From assembly GCF_000717645.1 (NCBI RefSeq), contig NZ_JNZZ01000003.1, positions 124,001 to 188,000 on the forward strand: DNA of 64,000 nt, given 5' to 3'. This document shows, in pieces, positions 8,441 through 17,704 of this stretch. How positions within the stretch are numbered: position 1 is the first letter of the stretch; every line of letters begins with the position of its first letter. Source of the DNA: Streptomyces californicus (GTDB taxonomy: Bacteria > Actinomycetota > Actinomycetes > Streptomycetales > Streptomycetaceae). The notes below the pieces were generated by a model. That model was given only the letters and a program-made list of their open reading frames with translations. It was not told the DNA's origin and searched no databases. A program made the position numbers and the translations under genes.

Positions 8441-9517
8441 CTACGCGTTGGCGAGCTTGGCCGCGGAGTCCGCGTCGACGCACGCCTGGATGACCGCGTC
8501 GAGCTCGCCGTCGAGCACCTGGTCCAAGTTGTACGCCTTGAAGCCGACGCGGTGGTCCGAGATGCGGTTCTCCGGGAAGTTGTACGTCCGGATCTTCTCG
8601 GAGCGGTCGACGGTGCGGACCTGGCTGCGGCGTACGTCGGAGGCTTCCTGCTCCGCGGCCTCCTGGGCGGCGGCGAGCAGCCGGGAGCGCAGGATGCGCA
8701 TGGCCTGCTCCTTGTTCTGGAGCTGGCTCTTCTCGTTCTGGCAGGAGGCGACGACGCCGGTCGGCAGGTGCGTGATGCGGACGGCGGAGTCGGTCGTGTT
8801 GACGGACTGGCCGCCGGGCCCGGAGGAGCGGTAGACGTCGATACGCAGGTCGTTGGCGTGGATCTCGACGTCGACCTCCTCGGCCTCGGGGGTGACGAGG
8901 ACACCGGCCGCGGAGGTGTGGATGCGGCCCTGGGACTCGGTGGAGGGCACGCGCTGCACGCGGTGCACGCCGCCCTCGTACTTCAGCCGGGCCCAGACGC
9001 CCTGGCCGGGCTCGGTGGCGCCGTTGCCGCCCTTGGTCTTCACGGCGACCTGGACGTCCTTGTAGCCGCCGAGCTCGGACTCGGTGGAGTCGATGATCTC
9101 GGTCTTCCAGCCGACGCGCTCGGCGTAGCGCAGGTACATGCGCAGCAGGTCGCCGGCGAACAGGGCGGACTCGTCGCCCCCGGCGCCCGCCTTGATCTCC
9201 AGGAGCACGTCCTTGTCGTCGCTGGGGTCGCGCGGGACGAGGAGGAGCCGGAGCTTCTCCGTGATCTCCTCGCGCTGCTTCTCCAGCACCTTGACCTCGG
9301 CGGCGAAGTCGGGGTCGTCCGCGGCGAACTCGCGGGCGGTCTCGATGTCCTCGCCGGTCTGCTTCCAGGACCGGTACGTGGAGACGATCGGGGTCAGCTC
9401 CGCGTAGCGCTTGTTCAGCTTGCGCGCGTTGGCCTGGTCGGCGTGGACCGACGGGTCGGCGAGCTTCTTCTCGAGATCGGCGTGCTCGCCGATCAGTTCC
9501 TCGACCGCCTCGAACAT
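8441..9517 (-). CDS. prfA: Peptide chain release factor 1
   Basis: RF1 ends translation at UAA and UAG. 358 residues from the ATG at 9517, which follows AGGAGCCCCCGC; the open frame extends further upstream but without an equally good site. Seen: the GGQ hydrolysis motif in [18 protein letters not shown] and the helical N-terminal domain [19 protein letters not shown]. Followed by prmC, which methylates it. Confidence 0.97.
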   Translation of the reverse strand: MFEAVEELIGEHADLEKKLADPSVHADQANARKLNKRYAELTPIVSTYRSWKQTGEDIETAREFAADDPDFAAEVKVLEKQREEITEKLRLLLVPRDPSDDKDVLLEIKAGAGGDESALFAGDLLRMYLRYAERVGWKTEIIDSTESELGGYKDVQVAVKTKGGNGATEPGQGVWARLKYEGGVHRVQRVPSTESQGRIHTSAAGVLVTPEAEEVDVEIHANDLRIDVYRSSGPGGQSVNTTDSAVRITHLPTGVVASCQNEKSQLQNKEQAMRILRSRLLAAAQEAAEQEASDVRRSQVRTVDRSEKIRTYNFPENRISDHRVGFKAYNLDQVLDGELDAVIQACVDADSAAKLANA

Positions 9518-9614
9518 GCGGGGGCTCCTGGTTGGTCTCGCGGCTGCGGGCCTGCTGGGGGTCGTACGGCCCGGTGGGGCGTTCCTGCGGGGTTCCGCTG
9601 GGCGTCCGACCGGC

Positions 9615-9662
9615 AAAAACGCCGGTTCCGACGCCCCCGGGAAGAGGGCGCCAGGAACCGGC
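9615..9662 (-). terminator. Rho-independent terminator after rpmE
   Basis: GCCGGTTCC (9654-9662, minus strand) pairs with GGAACCGGC (9621-9629), with an additional GC-rich loop stem, followed on the minus strand by a U-run (GTTTTT). It separates rpmE from prfA, so prfA probably has its own promoter. Confidence 0.85.
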
Positions 9663-9673
9663 GCAGTGGCTCG

Positions 9674-9898
9674 CTACTTGCTGGCGGAGCCGGCAGCCTT
9701 GCCGAAGCGGGCCTCGAAGCGGGCCACGCGGCCGCCGGTGTCGAGGATCTTCTGCTTGCCCGTGTAGAACGGGTGGCACTCGGAGCAGACGTCGGCACGG
9801 ATGGTGCCGTTGTCGATGGTGCTCCGGGTGGTGAACGACGCACCGCAGGTGCAGCTGACCTGGGTCTCGACGTACTCGGGGTGAATGTCGCGCTTCAA
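9674..9898 (-). CDS. rpmE: Ribosomal protein L31, zinc-binding form
   Basis: 74 residues of the 50S subunit protein L31. Four cysteines in CxC...CxxC arrangement (VSCTCG and [13 protein letters not shown]) mark the zinc-containing (C+) type rather than the zinc-free paralogue used in zinc starvation. The start is a TTG, six bases after AGGAG. A stand-alone gene with a strong terminator directly behind it. Confidence 0.97.
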   Translation of the reverse strand: MKRDIHPEYVETQVSCTCGASFTTRSTIDNGTIRADVCSECHPFYTGKQKILDTGGRVARFEARFGKAAGSASK

Positions 9899-10000
9899 GG
9901 TGTCTCCTAGTTTCGGGAGGGCGCCGGGTCGTCCACGCGGGTGTGCGGGGCCGTGAACCGGGGCCGACGTACCAGTCTGCCAGGACTGGCCGTATCTCCC

Positions 10001-10037
10001 AAAACCGGGGGCGGGCGTCAGGTATTCCCGCCCCCGG
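10001..10037 (-). terminator. Terminator after the LCP gene
   Basis: CCCGCCCCCGG (10027-10037) pairs with CCGGGGGCGGG (10005-10015); on the minus strand the stem is followed by TTTTGGG. Lies just beyond the stop codon of the LCP gene. Confidence 0.8.
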
Positions 10038-10063
10038 GGCGGGCACCGGGGGTGACCGGTGCG

Positions 10064-11167
10064 CTACCGCACGACCTGGGAGGCGTCGCCCTTGTCGCCC
10101 GCGGAGTCCTCGGTGGCGGAGGCGGGGATGGGCCGGTCCTGCCGGAGGGCGGCCCAGACCTGACGGCCCGCCTTCTCCTGCGGCAGCACCCGGTTCGGGT
10201 CGGCCGGGTCGTACTCGACGGGCAGGGTCACCATGTGGACGTCGTCGGCGCCGAGCCCCTTGAGGCCGTTCGCGAAGCCGGTGAGCTTCTTGACCGAGCC
10301 GAGCCCGGAGTCGGTGGTGACGGCCTTGGTGGCGGCGTCCGCGAGGCCGTAGAGCTTCTTGGGGCTGGAGAACACCCCGACGCTCCTGGTCTGGTCGATC
10401 AGCGCCTTGATGAACGCCTGCTGGAGCTGGATGCGGCCCAGGTCGCTCCCGTCGCCGACGCTCTTGCGGGTCCGCACGAGGCCGAGGGACTCCTCGCCGT
10501 TCAGGGTGTGGGTGCCGGGCTCCAGGTCCAGGTGGCTCTTGGAGTCGTCGATCGCGGTCTTCGTGGTGACCTCGACGCCGCCGAGTTCGTCGATGAGCTT
10601 CTTGAAGCCGGTGAAGTCGACTTCGAGGTAGTGGTCCATGCGGATGCCGGACATCGACTCGACGGTCTTCACGGCGCAGGCGGGCCCGCCGACCTCGTAG
10701 GCGGTGTTGAACATCGCCCGGTGCTCGGCGGGGACCTCGTCGCCGGTGGTGTCGCTCTCGCAGGCCGGGCGCTCGATCAGGGTGTCGCGCGGTATCGAGA
10801 CGACGCTCGCGGACTTGTGGCCCTTGTCGACGTGCAGGACCATCGCCGTGTCCGAGCGGGCCGCGCCCTCGTCCCGGCCGTACTTCCCGTTGTCGCCGGA
10901 GCGCGAGTCGGAGCCCAGGACGAGGATGTCCTGCGAGCCGTCGTCCACGTCGTCGGGGCGGTCCGCGCCGAGCTTGGCGTCGATGTCGACGCTGGAGAGG
11001 TTGCCGTCGAGCGCGACGTACGCGCAGGCGAGACCGGCTCCGCCGACGACCACGACTCCGGCCACCGACCAGGCCGCGACGGCCTTGGCGCGGTGCCGGC
11101 GGGACGGCTTCCTGCGTCGGCTGCCGGTGCCGCGTATGCGGCCGGCGCCCTTGTTCTGCTCGCTCAC
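10064..11167 (-). CDS. LytR-CpsA-Psr (LCP) family cell-wall glycopolymer ligase
   Basis: Membrane-anchored enzyme that transfers polyprenyl-linked glycopolymers such as teichoic acids onto peptidoglycan. 367 residues from a GTG start: basic cytoplasmic N-terminus (RRRKPSRRHRAKA), one membrane segment (about 30-52), then the extracellular LCP domain with ILVLGSDSRSGDNGKYG, RSDTAMVLHVDKGHKSASVVSIPRD and a late NRVLPQEKAG. These carry the Asp and Arg residues that bind pyrophosphate. Fits functionally with the WecA-like transferase 6 kb away. Many paralogues exist in Streptomyces, so the exact polymer is unknown. Confidence 0.92.
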   Translation of the reverse strand: MSEQNKGAGRIRGTGSRRRKPSRRHRAKAVAAWSVAGVVVVGGAGLACAYVALDGNLSSVDIDAKLGADRPDDVDDGSQDILVLGSDSRSGDNGKYGRDEGAARSDTAMVLHVDKGHKSASVVSIPRDTLIERPACESDTTGDEVPAEHRAMFNTAYEVGGPACAVKTVESMSGIRMDHYLEVDFTGFKKLIDELGGVEVTTKTAIDDSKSHLDLEPGTHTLNGEESLGLVRTRKSVGDGSDLGRIQLQQAFIKALIDQTRSVGVFSSPKKLYGLADAATKAVTTDSGLGSVKKLTGFANGLKGLGADDVHMVTLPVEYDPADPNRVLPQEKAGRQVWAALRQDRPIPASATEDSAGDKGDASQVVR

Positions 11168-11442
11168 GCGTCTCCCTCGTCGCTCCTGATGTGCCCGTCT
11201 GCCCCCTGCCGTGGTGGTCCACGCGCGGTCGGCCTCTTATGGAGGGACGGCCGAAGCAGCAAGAAGGGTTGCACAGGGGCCTGGGCACCCGGTGTGGGCC
11301 GCGGACGACGCCGCGTGCCGGGGCAGGGGCCGGGAGGCGGCGCTCACCTGGGGTTTCGTGTGCCGTACACCCATCGCGCGGGCCGCTCCCCCGGCGTACG
11401 GGATGTGGCCAAGGTCTCGGGGCGGCGGCACGGTACGGGAAC

Positions 11443-11480
11443 GGGCTCGGCCCCCGCACCGGAGTGCGGGGGCCGAGCCC
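11443..11480 (-). terminator. Terminator after rho
   Basis: Perfect 17-bp inverted repeat, arms 11443-11459 and 11464-11480 with a four-base loop, about 40 bp past the rho stop codon. Very stable stem, no U-tract. Confidence 0.8.
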
Positions 11481-11521
11481 GTGGTGAACCAACTGCCCCT
11501 GGCGGGCGGGCGGTTGGCCCG

Positions 11522-13540
11522 TCAGTCGTTGCCGTTGCCGCTGCCCGGCGTCGTCTTCTGGATCTGGAGCAGGAACTCCGCGTTGGACTGGGTCTTCTTC
11601 ATCCGGTCCAGGAGGAGCTCGATCGCCTGCTGCTGGTCGAGCGCGTGCAGCACCCGGCGCAGCTTCCACACGACCGCCAGCTCGTCGGTGCCGAGCAGGA
11701 TCTCCTCCTTGCGGGTGGAGGACGCGTCGACGTCCACCGCCGGGAAGATGCGCTTGTCCGAGAGCTTCCGGTCGAGCTTGAGCTCCATGTTGCCGGTGCC
11801 CTTGAACTCCTCGAAGATCACCTCGTCCATGCGCGAGCCGGTCTCGACGAGCGCGGTGGCCAGGATGGTCAGCGAGCCGCCGTCCTCGATGTTGCGCGCG
11901 GCGCCGAAGAAGCGCTTCGGGGGGTAGAGCGCGGTCGAGTCGACACCACCGGAGAGGATGCGGCCGGAGGCCGGCGCCGCGAGGTTGTACGCGCGGCCCA
12001 GGCGGGTGATCGAGTCGAGCAGGACGACCACGTCGTGACCCAGCTCGACGAGGCGCTTGGCGCGCTCGATGGCCAGCTCGGCGACGGTGGTGTGGTCCTC
12101 GGCGGGACGGTCGAAGGTCGAGGAGATGACCTCGCCCTTCACCGACCGCTGCATGTCGGTGACCTCTTCCGGACGCTCGTCGACGAGGACGACCATCAGG
12201 TGGCACTCGGGGCTGTTGACCGTGATCGCGTTGGCGATCGACTGCAGGATCATCGTCTTGCCGGTCTTCGGCGGGGCCACGATGAGCCCGCGCTGGCCCT
12301 TGCCGATCGGGGCGACCAGGTCGATGATCCGGGTGGTCAGGACGTTGGAGTCGGTCTCCAGGCGGAGCCGGTCCTGCGGGTAGAGCGGGGTCAGCTTCTG
12401 GAACTCGGGGCGGCCGCGGCCGGACTCGGGGGCCATGCCGTTGACCGAGTCGAGGCGGACCAGCGCGTTGAACTTCTCGCGCCGCTCGCCGTCCTTGGGC
12501 TGGCGCACCGCGCCGGTGACGTGGTCGCCCTTGCGCAGGCCGTTCTTGCGGACCTGGGCGAGCGAGACGTACACGTCGTTCGGGCCCGGCAGGTAGCCGG
12601 AGGTCCGGATGAACGCGTAGTTGTCGAGGATGTCCAGGATGCCCGCGACGGGGATCAGGACGTCGTCGTCGGCCACCTGCACGTCGCCGGCGAAGTCGTC
12701 GCGCCCGCGACGGCCCCGGCGGTCGCGGTAGCGGCCGCGACGGCCGCGACGGCCGCCCGCCTCGTCGTCGAAGTCGTCCTGCGGGCCGTTGTCCCGGTTG
12801 TTCTGCTGGCCCTGGCGCTGCTGGCGCTGTCCGCCGCCACCGCCGCCGCCCTGCTGGCCGCCCTGGTCGTCGCCCTTGCCGCGACGGTCGCGCTGGCGCT
12901 CCCGGCGGCCCTCGCGGTCGCGGCCCTGGCGGTCGCCGCGACGGCCCTCGGCCGTGTCGGCGGCGGCTTCGGCCTTGGCGTCGCCCTTCGGCTCGGCGCG
13001 CTCCTCGGTCTTCTGCTCGGCCTGGGGCTCCGCCTTCGCCTTGACCTCGGTCTTCGCCTCGGTCTTGGTGTCGGGGCTGCCCGCCTGGGCCGTCGCGCGG
13101 CGGCGACGGCGCTCGCCCGCGGGCTGGTCGTCGCTGGCCGGCTGGCCGGGGATGTCGATCTGCTGCTGGCTGCCCGCGTCCTTCTCGGCGGCGGGCGCCT
13201 CTTCCCCGGTGCGCGCCTTCGAGGTCGCGCGGCGCTTGGGCTTGGACTCCGCGTCGGCGGGGGCGTCGGCAGCCTTGGCGGACGCCTTGGGGGCGGCGGA
13301 TCCGCCGCCCGCCTGCGCCTCCTTGATGACCTCGATCAGCTGGCTCTTGCGCATTCGCGCGGTGCCCCTGATGCCGAGGCCGGACGCGACCTGCTGCAGC
13401 TCGGCCAGGACCATGCCGTCGAGGCCGGTGCCGGAGCGGCGGCGCCGTGCGGTGGTGCCAGAGGCAGCACCTTCGGCGGGCGCGGCGCTGTCGACGTTCT
13501 TGTCGGCAGTCACGCCCATCAGATCGGTGGTGTCGCTCAC
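11522..13540 (-). CDS. rho: Transcription termination factor Rho with long actinobacterial insertion
   Basis: Hexameric RNA helicase that ends transcription. 672 residues against about 420 in E. coli; the extra length is an N-terminal low-complexity region (about residues 70-275) rich in Ala, Glu, Lys, then Arg, Gly and Gln (GGGGGGGQRQQRQGQQ, GRRGRRGRYRDRRGRRGRDD). Conserved parts: N-terminal helix bundle VLAELQQVASGLGIRG, RNA-binding cold-shock-like fold, Walker A in APPKTGKTMIL, and VVLVDERPEEVTDM. GTG start after GGAAGGACC. The Arg/Gly insertion probably adds RNA affinity, as reported for other actinobacterial Rho proteins. Confidence 0.97.
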   Translation of the reverse strand: MSDTTDLMGVTADKNVDSAAPAEGAASGTTARRRRSGTGLDGMVLAELQQVASGLGIRGTARMRKSQLIEVIKEAQAGGGSAAPKASAKAADAPADAESKPKRRATSKARTGEEAPAAEKDAGSQQQIDIPGQPASDDQPAGERRRRRATAQAGSPDTKTEAKTEVKAKAEPQAEQKTEERAEPKGDAKAEAAADTAEGRRGDRQGRDREGRRERQRDRRGKGDDQGGQQGGGGGGGQRQQRQGQQNNRDNGPQDDFDDEAGGRRGRRGRYRDRRGRRGRDDFAGDVQVADDDVLIPVAGILDILDNYAFIRTSGYLPGPNDVYVSLAQVRKNGLRKGDHVTGAVRQPKDGERREKFNALVRLDSVNGMAPESGRGRPEFQKLTPLYPQDRLRLETDSNVLTTRIIDLVAPIGKGQRGLIVAPPKTGKTMILQSIANAITVNSPECHLMVVLVDERPEEVTDMQRSVKGEVISSTFDRPAEDHTTVAELAIERAKRLVELGHDVVVLLDSITRLGRAYNLAAPASGRILSGGVDSTALYPPKRFFGAARNIEDGGSLTILATALVETGSRMDEVIFEEFKGTGNMELKLDRKLSDKRIFPAVDVDASSTRKEEILLGTDELAVVWKLRRVLHALDQQQAIELLLDRMKKTQSNAEFLLQIQKTTPGSGNGND

Positions 13541-13929
13541 GAAGGGTCCTTCCCTGGAGCGGACGTCGGCCTTCTGGCTCGGCGACCGGTTGTGCTGTCC
13601 GACTGCGGTCTGTCGATCTTGCTGGATCGCGGACCTTGCCGGGGCGGTGGTCCGCCGGGTACGGCGGAGAGATGAACGTGCGGGGTCCGGCGCGAGATCC
13701 CCCTGCTCGGCCCACTCCTGGACGAGCGAGGGGTGTCGTGCCGGTTCCGGAGCGTGCTCGAAACTGCTCAGGCAGGCTGCTCAGGCAGTTGGGGAGGCTC
13801 CCGGAAGAAAGGCGGTCCCGGAAGGGGACACGAAGCAACGCGCCATGAAGACGTCGATTGCAGACTTGAGGTTAACACTACCGGCTCCAACAAACATTCC
13901 CCCTCTCGTTCACCGGTAATCACATGCGT
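13541..13929 (-). promoter_or_regulatory. Long rho leader / promoter region
   Basis: About 390 bp without a convincing gene between thrB and rho. The part next to thrB (13860-13930) is distinctly less GC-rich (GAGGTTAACACTACCGG, AACAAACATTCC) and probably holds the rho promoter; on the minus strand GGTAGTGTTAACC may contain a -10 (TAGTGT). The rest would be a 5' untranslated leader of about 300 nt. A long leader fits Rho autoregulation by early termination, known in other bacteria; here it is inference. Confidence 0.4.
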
Positions 13930-14847
13930 TTACGCGGTCAGCGGCAGCACACTGGCGCCCGTGGCGTCGAGGGCCAGCCGGTTCGCCGCCCAGCCCTCCC
14001 CCGCCAGTCGGGCGACCTTGTCGGCCGCGCCGTCCTCCGTCAGCGCGAGGACCGTGGGCCCGGCGCCGGAGATGACGGCGGGCACGCCCTCGGCGCGCAG
14101 CCGGTGCACCAGCTCCACGCTCTCGGGCATCGCCGGGCCCCGGTACTCCTGGTGGAGGCGGTCCTCGGTGGCCGCGAGCAGCAGTTCGGGGCGGCGGGTC
14201 AGGGCCTCGACGAGGAGGGCCGCGCGGCCGGCGTTGAGGGCCGCGTCGACGTGCGGGACGGTGCGCGGGAGCAGGCCGCGCGCCGTCTCGGTGAGCACCG
14301 GGCGCCCGGGGACGAAGACGACGGGGACGACCGAGGAGGCGGGGTCCATCCGGATGGCGCGGGCCGCGCCGCCCTCCGTCCAGGCGAGGGTGAATCCGCC
14401 GAGCAGGCAGGCCGCGACGTTGTCGGGGTGCCCCTCGATCTCGGTCGCCAGCTCCAGCAGGGCCGCGTCGTCGAGGCGGGCCTCGCCGCCGGTCGTCACG
14501 GCGCGGGCGGCGACGATCCCGGCGCAGATGGCGGCGGAGGAGGAGCCGAGACCCCGGCCGTGCGGGATGCGGTTGGCGCAGACGATCTCCAGGCCGCGGG
14601 GCTGGCCGCCGAGCAGGTCGAACGCGGTGCGCAGCGAGCGTACGAGCAGGTGGCTCTCGTCGCGGGGCAGCGTGTCGCCGCCCTCGCCCGCGATGTCGAT
14701 GTGCAGCCCGGAGTCGGCGACCCGGACGACGACGTCGTCGTACAGACCGAGCGAGAGGCCGAGGGCGTCGAAGCCCGGGCCCAGATTGGCGCTGGTGGCG
14801 GGGACGCGCACCCTGACGGCGGCGGCTCGGAACGCGGGACCGGCCAT
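13930..14847 (-). CDS. thrB: Homoserine kinase
   Basis: GHMP-family kinase that phosphorylates homoserine, the step before threonine synthase. 305 residues from an ATG at 14847 preceded by AAGGAG; the longer open frame upstream lacks this site. Seen: VPATSANLGPGFDALGLSLG at the N-terminus and the ATP-binding IPHGRGLGSSSAAICAG. The gene ends in TAA, uncommon at this GC content. It lies 391 bp from thrC with a strong hairpin between, so it is probably transcribed from its own promoter. Confidence 0.96.
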   Translation of the reverse strand: MAGPAFRAAAVRVRVPATSANLGPGFDALGLSLGLYDDVVVRVADSGLHIDIAGEGGDTLPRDESHLLVRSLRTAFDLLGGQPRGLEIVCANRIPHGRGLGSSSAAICAGIVAARAVTTGGEARLDDAALLELATEIEGHPDNVAACLLGGFTLAWTEGGAARAIRMDPASSVVPVVFVPGRPVLTETARGLLPRTVPHVDAALNAGRAALLVEALTRRPELLLAATEDRLHQEYRGPAMPESVELVHRLRAEGVPAVISGAGPTVLALTEDGAADKVARLAGEGWAANRLALDATGASVLPLTA

Positions 14848-15196
14848 CGGTCGGACCACTCCTTGTAAGGCGGCGGGGATGCAGTGCGGTGGATCTGCGG
14901 CGGTGTCTGCTGGGGGCGGGGCGATGCAGGGTGCGCACCGGGACGGACAGGGGATCCGGTGGCCCGCCCCGTGTTCGCCCACGACGGCTGCCGTACCGCA
15001 GCGGGCCGTCGGGCGGGTGTCGGGCGGATGGGGTACAGCTTATCGAAGGAAGGTTCTGTCGCGACATAGGGCGCACAGGAGGCGCACGATGCGTGTCGCC
15101 CGCCTCCTATGCGCTCTCCGCCCCGGAAAGAGGGTGGTTGAGCTGGGTTGTCGCGGTTGACCCGGGTGGGGCGCGGCGATTGCCGCCGCGCCCTCC
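14848..15196 (-). promoter_or_regulatory. thrB upstream region with palindrome and hairpin
   Basis: No gene seen in about 350 bp. It contains a perfect 10-bp palindrome TGTCGCGACA (15057-15066). Next to it is a 14-bp inverted repeat with one mismatch, GCGCACAGGAGGCG (15071-15084) against CGCCTCCTATGCGC (15101-15114). On the minus strand the sequence CTTCGATAAGCTGTACCCC just downstream may hold the thrB -10. The palindrome could be an operator. No riboswitch or attenuator with a Thr-rich leader peptide is evident. Confidence 0.35.
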
Positions 15197-15228
15197 CCGG
15201 GCGGTTCGGACCCGTCCGAACCGCCCGG
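15197..15228 (-). terminator. Terminator after thrC
   Basis: Perfect 15-bp inverted repeat, CCGGGCGGTTCGGAC (15197-15211) and its complement (15214-15228), with only two bases between, placed ten bases after the thrC stop. Separates thrC from thrB. Confidence 0.8.
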
Positions 15229-15238
15229 CCGGGTCGGG

Positions 15239-16309
15239 TCAGACGAGTCCGAGCCGCTCGGCCGCGGTGGCCGCGTCGACCGGGACGGTGACCGGCTGCG
15301 GGGCGCCCGCGACGGCCCAGTCGGGGTCCTTGAGGCCGTTGCCGGTGACCGTGCAGACGATCTTCTGGCCGGGGTCGACCTTGCCCTCCTCGGCGGCCTT
15401 GAGCAGACCGGCGACGGACGCGGCCGACGCGGGCTCCACGAAGACGCCCTCCTGGGAGGCCAACAGGCGGTACGCGGACAGGATCTGCCGGTCCGTCACC
15501 TCGTCGATGAAGCCGCCCGACTCGTCGCGCGCGGCGAGCGCGTAGTTCCAGGAGGCCGGGTTCCCGATACGGATCGCGGTGGCGATCGTGGACGGGTCCT
15601 TGACGACCTCGCCGCGCACGATCGGCGCCGAACCGGACGCCTGGAAGCCCCACATGCGCGGGGATCGGGTGGCGACGCCGTCGCCGGCGTACTCGGTGTA
15701 CCCCTTCCAGTACGCGGTGATGTTGCCCGCGTTGCCGACCGGCAGCACATGGATGTCGGGGGCGTCGCCGAGCGCGTCCACGATCTCGAACGCGGCGGTC
15801 TTCTGGCCCTCGATGCGGACCGGGTTGACCGAATTGACCAGCGCCACCGGGTAGTTGTCCGAGAGGGCGCGGGCCAGGGTCAGGCAGTCGTCGAAGTTGC
15901 CGTCGACCTGGAGGATCTTCGCGCCGTGCACGAGGGCCTGGCCCATCTTGCCGAGCGCGATCTTGCCCTGGGGTACGAGGACGGCGCAGACCATGCCCGC
16001 GCGCACCGCGTACGCGGCGGCGGAGGCCGAGGTGTTGCCGGTGGAGGCGCAGATGACGGCCTTCGCGCCCTCCTCCTTGGCCCGGGTGATGGCCATGGTC
16101 ATGCCGCGGTCCTTGAACGAACCGGTGGGGTTGGCGCCCTCGACCTTGAGGTGCACCTCGCAGCCCGTGCGCTCGGAGAGGACCTGCGCCGGTACGAGCG
16201 GCGTGCCGCCCTCACGAAGCGTGACGACCGGCGTCGTCGCCGTGACCGGAAGCCGGTCCCGGTACTCCTCGATGATGCCGCGCCACTGGTGGGTGCCCTT
16301 GCTGGTCAT
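15239..16309 (-). CDS. thrC: Threonine synthase
   Basis: PLP enzyme that converts O-phosphohomoserine to threonine. 356 residues from the ATG at 16309 ([18 protein letters not shown]). Seen: the PLP lysine in [22 protein letters not shown], and glycine-rich phosphate loop [17 protein letters not shown]. It starts seven bases after the hom stop codon, so hom-thrC is one transcription unit. Confidence 0.97.
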   Translation of the reverse strand: MTSKGTHQWRGIIEEYRDRLPVTATTPVVTLREGGTPLVPAQVLSERTGCEVHLKVEGANPTGSFKDRGMTMAITRAKEEGAKAVICASTGNTSASAAAYAVRAGMVCAVLVPQGKIALGKMGQALVHGAKILQVDGNFDDCLTLARALSDNYPVALVNSVNPVRIEGQKTAAFEIVDALGDAPDIHVLPVGNAGNITAYWKGYTEYAGDGVATRSPRMWGFQASGSAPIVRGEVVKDPSTIATAIRIGNPASWNYALAARDESGGFIDEVTDRQILSAYRLLASQEGVFVEPASAASVAGLLKAAEEGKVDPGQKIVCTVTGNGLKDPDWAVAGAPQPVTVPVDAATAAERLGLV

Positions 16310-16316
16310 GGGTCCT

Positions 16317-17609
16317 TTACTCCCCTTCAACACGCATGATGCTGGCGACACCGCGCACGGTGTCGAGCTTGCGCAGCGCCTCGACGGTCCCGGAGAGGGC
16401 GGCGTCGGGCGCGCGGTGGGTGACGACGACGAGCGATGCCTCGCCGTCCTTTCCCTGCTGGCGGACGGTATCGATCGATACCCCCTGCTCGGCGAAGACC
16501 GTCGCGACCTGGGCGAGCACGCCCGGCTTGTCGGCCACGTCGAGGCTGATGTGGTAGCGCGTGACGACCTCGCCCATGGGGCTGACCGGCAGGCGCGTGT
16601 AGGCGGACTCACCGGGCCCGGTGGCCTCGCCCAGTTTGTTGCGGCAGACCGCGACGAGGTCGCCGAGGACGGCGGAGGCGGTCGGGGAGCCGCCGGCGCC
16701 GGGGCCGTAGAACATGAGCTGTCCGGCGGCCTCGGCCTCGACGAACACCGCGTTGTACGCCTCGCGGACGGAGGCCAGCGGGTGGCTGAGCGGGATCATC
16801 GCGGGGTGGACGCGGGCGGTGACGGAGGCCCCGTCGGCGGCGCGCTCGCAGATGGCCAGCAGCTTGACGGTGCAGCCCATGCGGCGGGCGGAGGCGATGT
16901 CGGCGGCGGTGACCTCGGTGATGCCCTCGCGGTGCACGTCGCCGATCTTCACGCGGGTGTGGAAGGCGATCCCGGCGAGGATCGCGGCCTTCGCGGCGGC
17001 GTCGAAGCCCTCGACGTCGGCGGTCGGGTCGGCCTCGGCGTACCCGAGGGCGGTGGCCTCGTCGAGCGCCTCGGAGTAGCCGGCGCCGCTGGTGTCCATC
17101 TTGTCGAGGATGAAGTTGGTCGTGCCGTTGACGATGCCGAGCACCCGGTTGACCTTGTCGCCCGCGAGCGACTCGCGCAGCGGACGCACCAGCGGGATGG
17201 CCCCGGCGACGGCGGCCTCGTAGTAGAGGTCGCGGCCGTACTTCTCGGCGGCGGCGTGCAGGGCCGCGCCGTCCTCGGCGAGCAGCGCCTTGTTGGCGGA
17301 GACGACGCTCGCGCCGTTCTCGAACGCGGTGGTGATGAGCGTACGGGCGGGCTCGATGCCGCCGATGACCTCGACGACGACGTCGATGTCGCCGCGCTCC
17401 ACGAGCGCGGTGGCGTCGGTGGTGATCAGTGCGGGGTCGATGCCCTCGCGCACCTTCGAGGGCCGGCGGACGGCCACGCCGGCGAGCTCGACGGGCGCGC
17501 CGATGCGCGCCGCGAGGTCGTCGGCGTGCGTCGTCATGATGCGCGCCACCTCTGAGCCGACCACACCACAGCCCAGCAGCGCCACCTTCAGCGGACGCGT
17601 ACGCATCAT
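16317..17609 (-). CDS. hom: Homoserine dehydrogenase
   Basis: NAD(P)H-dependent reduction of aspartate semialdehyde to homoserine, the branch point to threonine and methionine. About 430 residues. Seen: N-terminal dinucleotide fold [17 protein letters not shown], catalytic-domain sequences [14 protein letters not shown] and [18 protein letters not shown], and a C-terminal ACT domain ([21 protein letters not shown], about residues 350-425) that usually mediates threonine feedback inhibition. Two adjacent ATGs at 17609 and 17606 follow GAGGG; either may be used. Followed closely by thrC, preceded by lysA. Confidence 0.96.
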   Translation of the reverse strand: MMRTRPLKVALLGCGVVGSEVARIMTTHADDLAARIGAPVELAGVAVRRPSKVREGIDPALITTDATALVERGDIDVVVEVIGGIEPARTLITTAFENGASVVSANKALLAEDGAALHAAAEKYGRDLYYEAAVAGAIPLVRPLRESLAGDKVNRVLGIVNGTTNFILDKMDTSGAGYSEALDEATALGYAEADPTADVEGFDAAAKAAILAGIAFHTRVKIGDVHREGITEVTAADIASARRMGCTVKLLAICERAADGASVTARVHPAMIPLSHPLASVREAYNAVFVEAEAAGQLMFYGPGAGGSPTASAVLGDLVAVCRNKLGEATGPGESAYTRLPVSPMGEVVTRYHISLDVADKPGVLAQVATVFAEQGVSIDTVRQQGKDGEASLVVVTHRAPDAALSGTVEALRKLDTVRGVASIMRVEGE

Positions 17610-17704
17610 CCGACCCTCGTTTCTGTACATGCTCATTGGGGACCAGTCTCACTCACCGGACGGGGGTTTCTGACCCTCGTCCGGATCCTGAGATGACTAT
17701 TTCA

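Noticed and set aside
9941..13675. A 1244-codon open frame on the plus strand
   Set aside because: Antisense to the LCP gene and rho, with composition typical of the opposite strand of GC-rich genes and no motif.
8391..13838. A 1815-codon open frame on the minus strand
   Set aside because: It runs out of frame across prfA, rpmE, the LCP gene and rho; its translation is Arg/Pro/Gly-rich and matches no family. High GC removes stop codons from this frame.
13860..13930. SigR-type promoter (GGAAT-N18-GTT) for rho
   Set aside because: GGAAT is there, but the GTT lies 20 rather than 18 bases further, so the match is not convincing.
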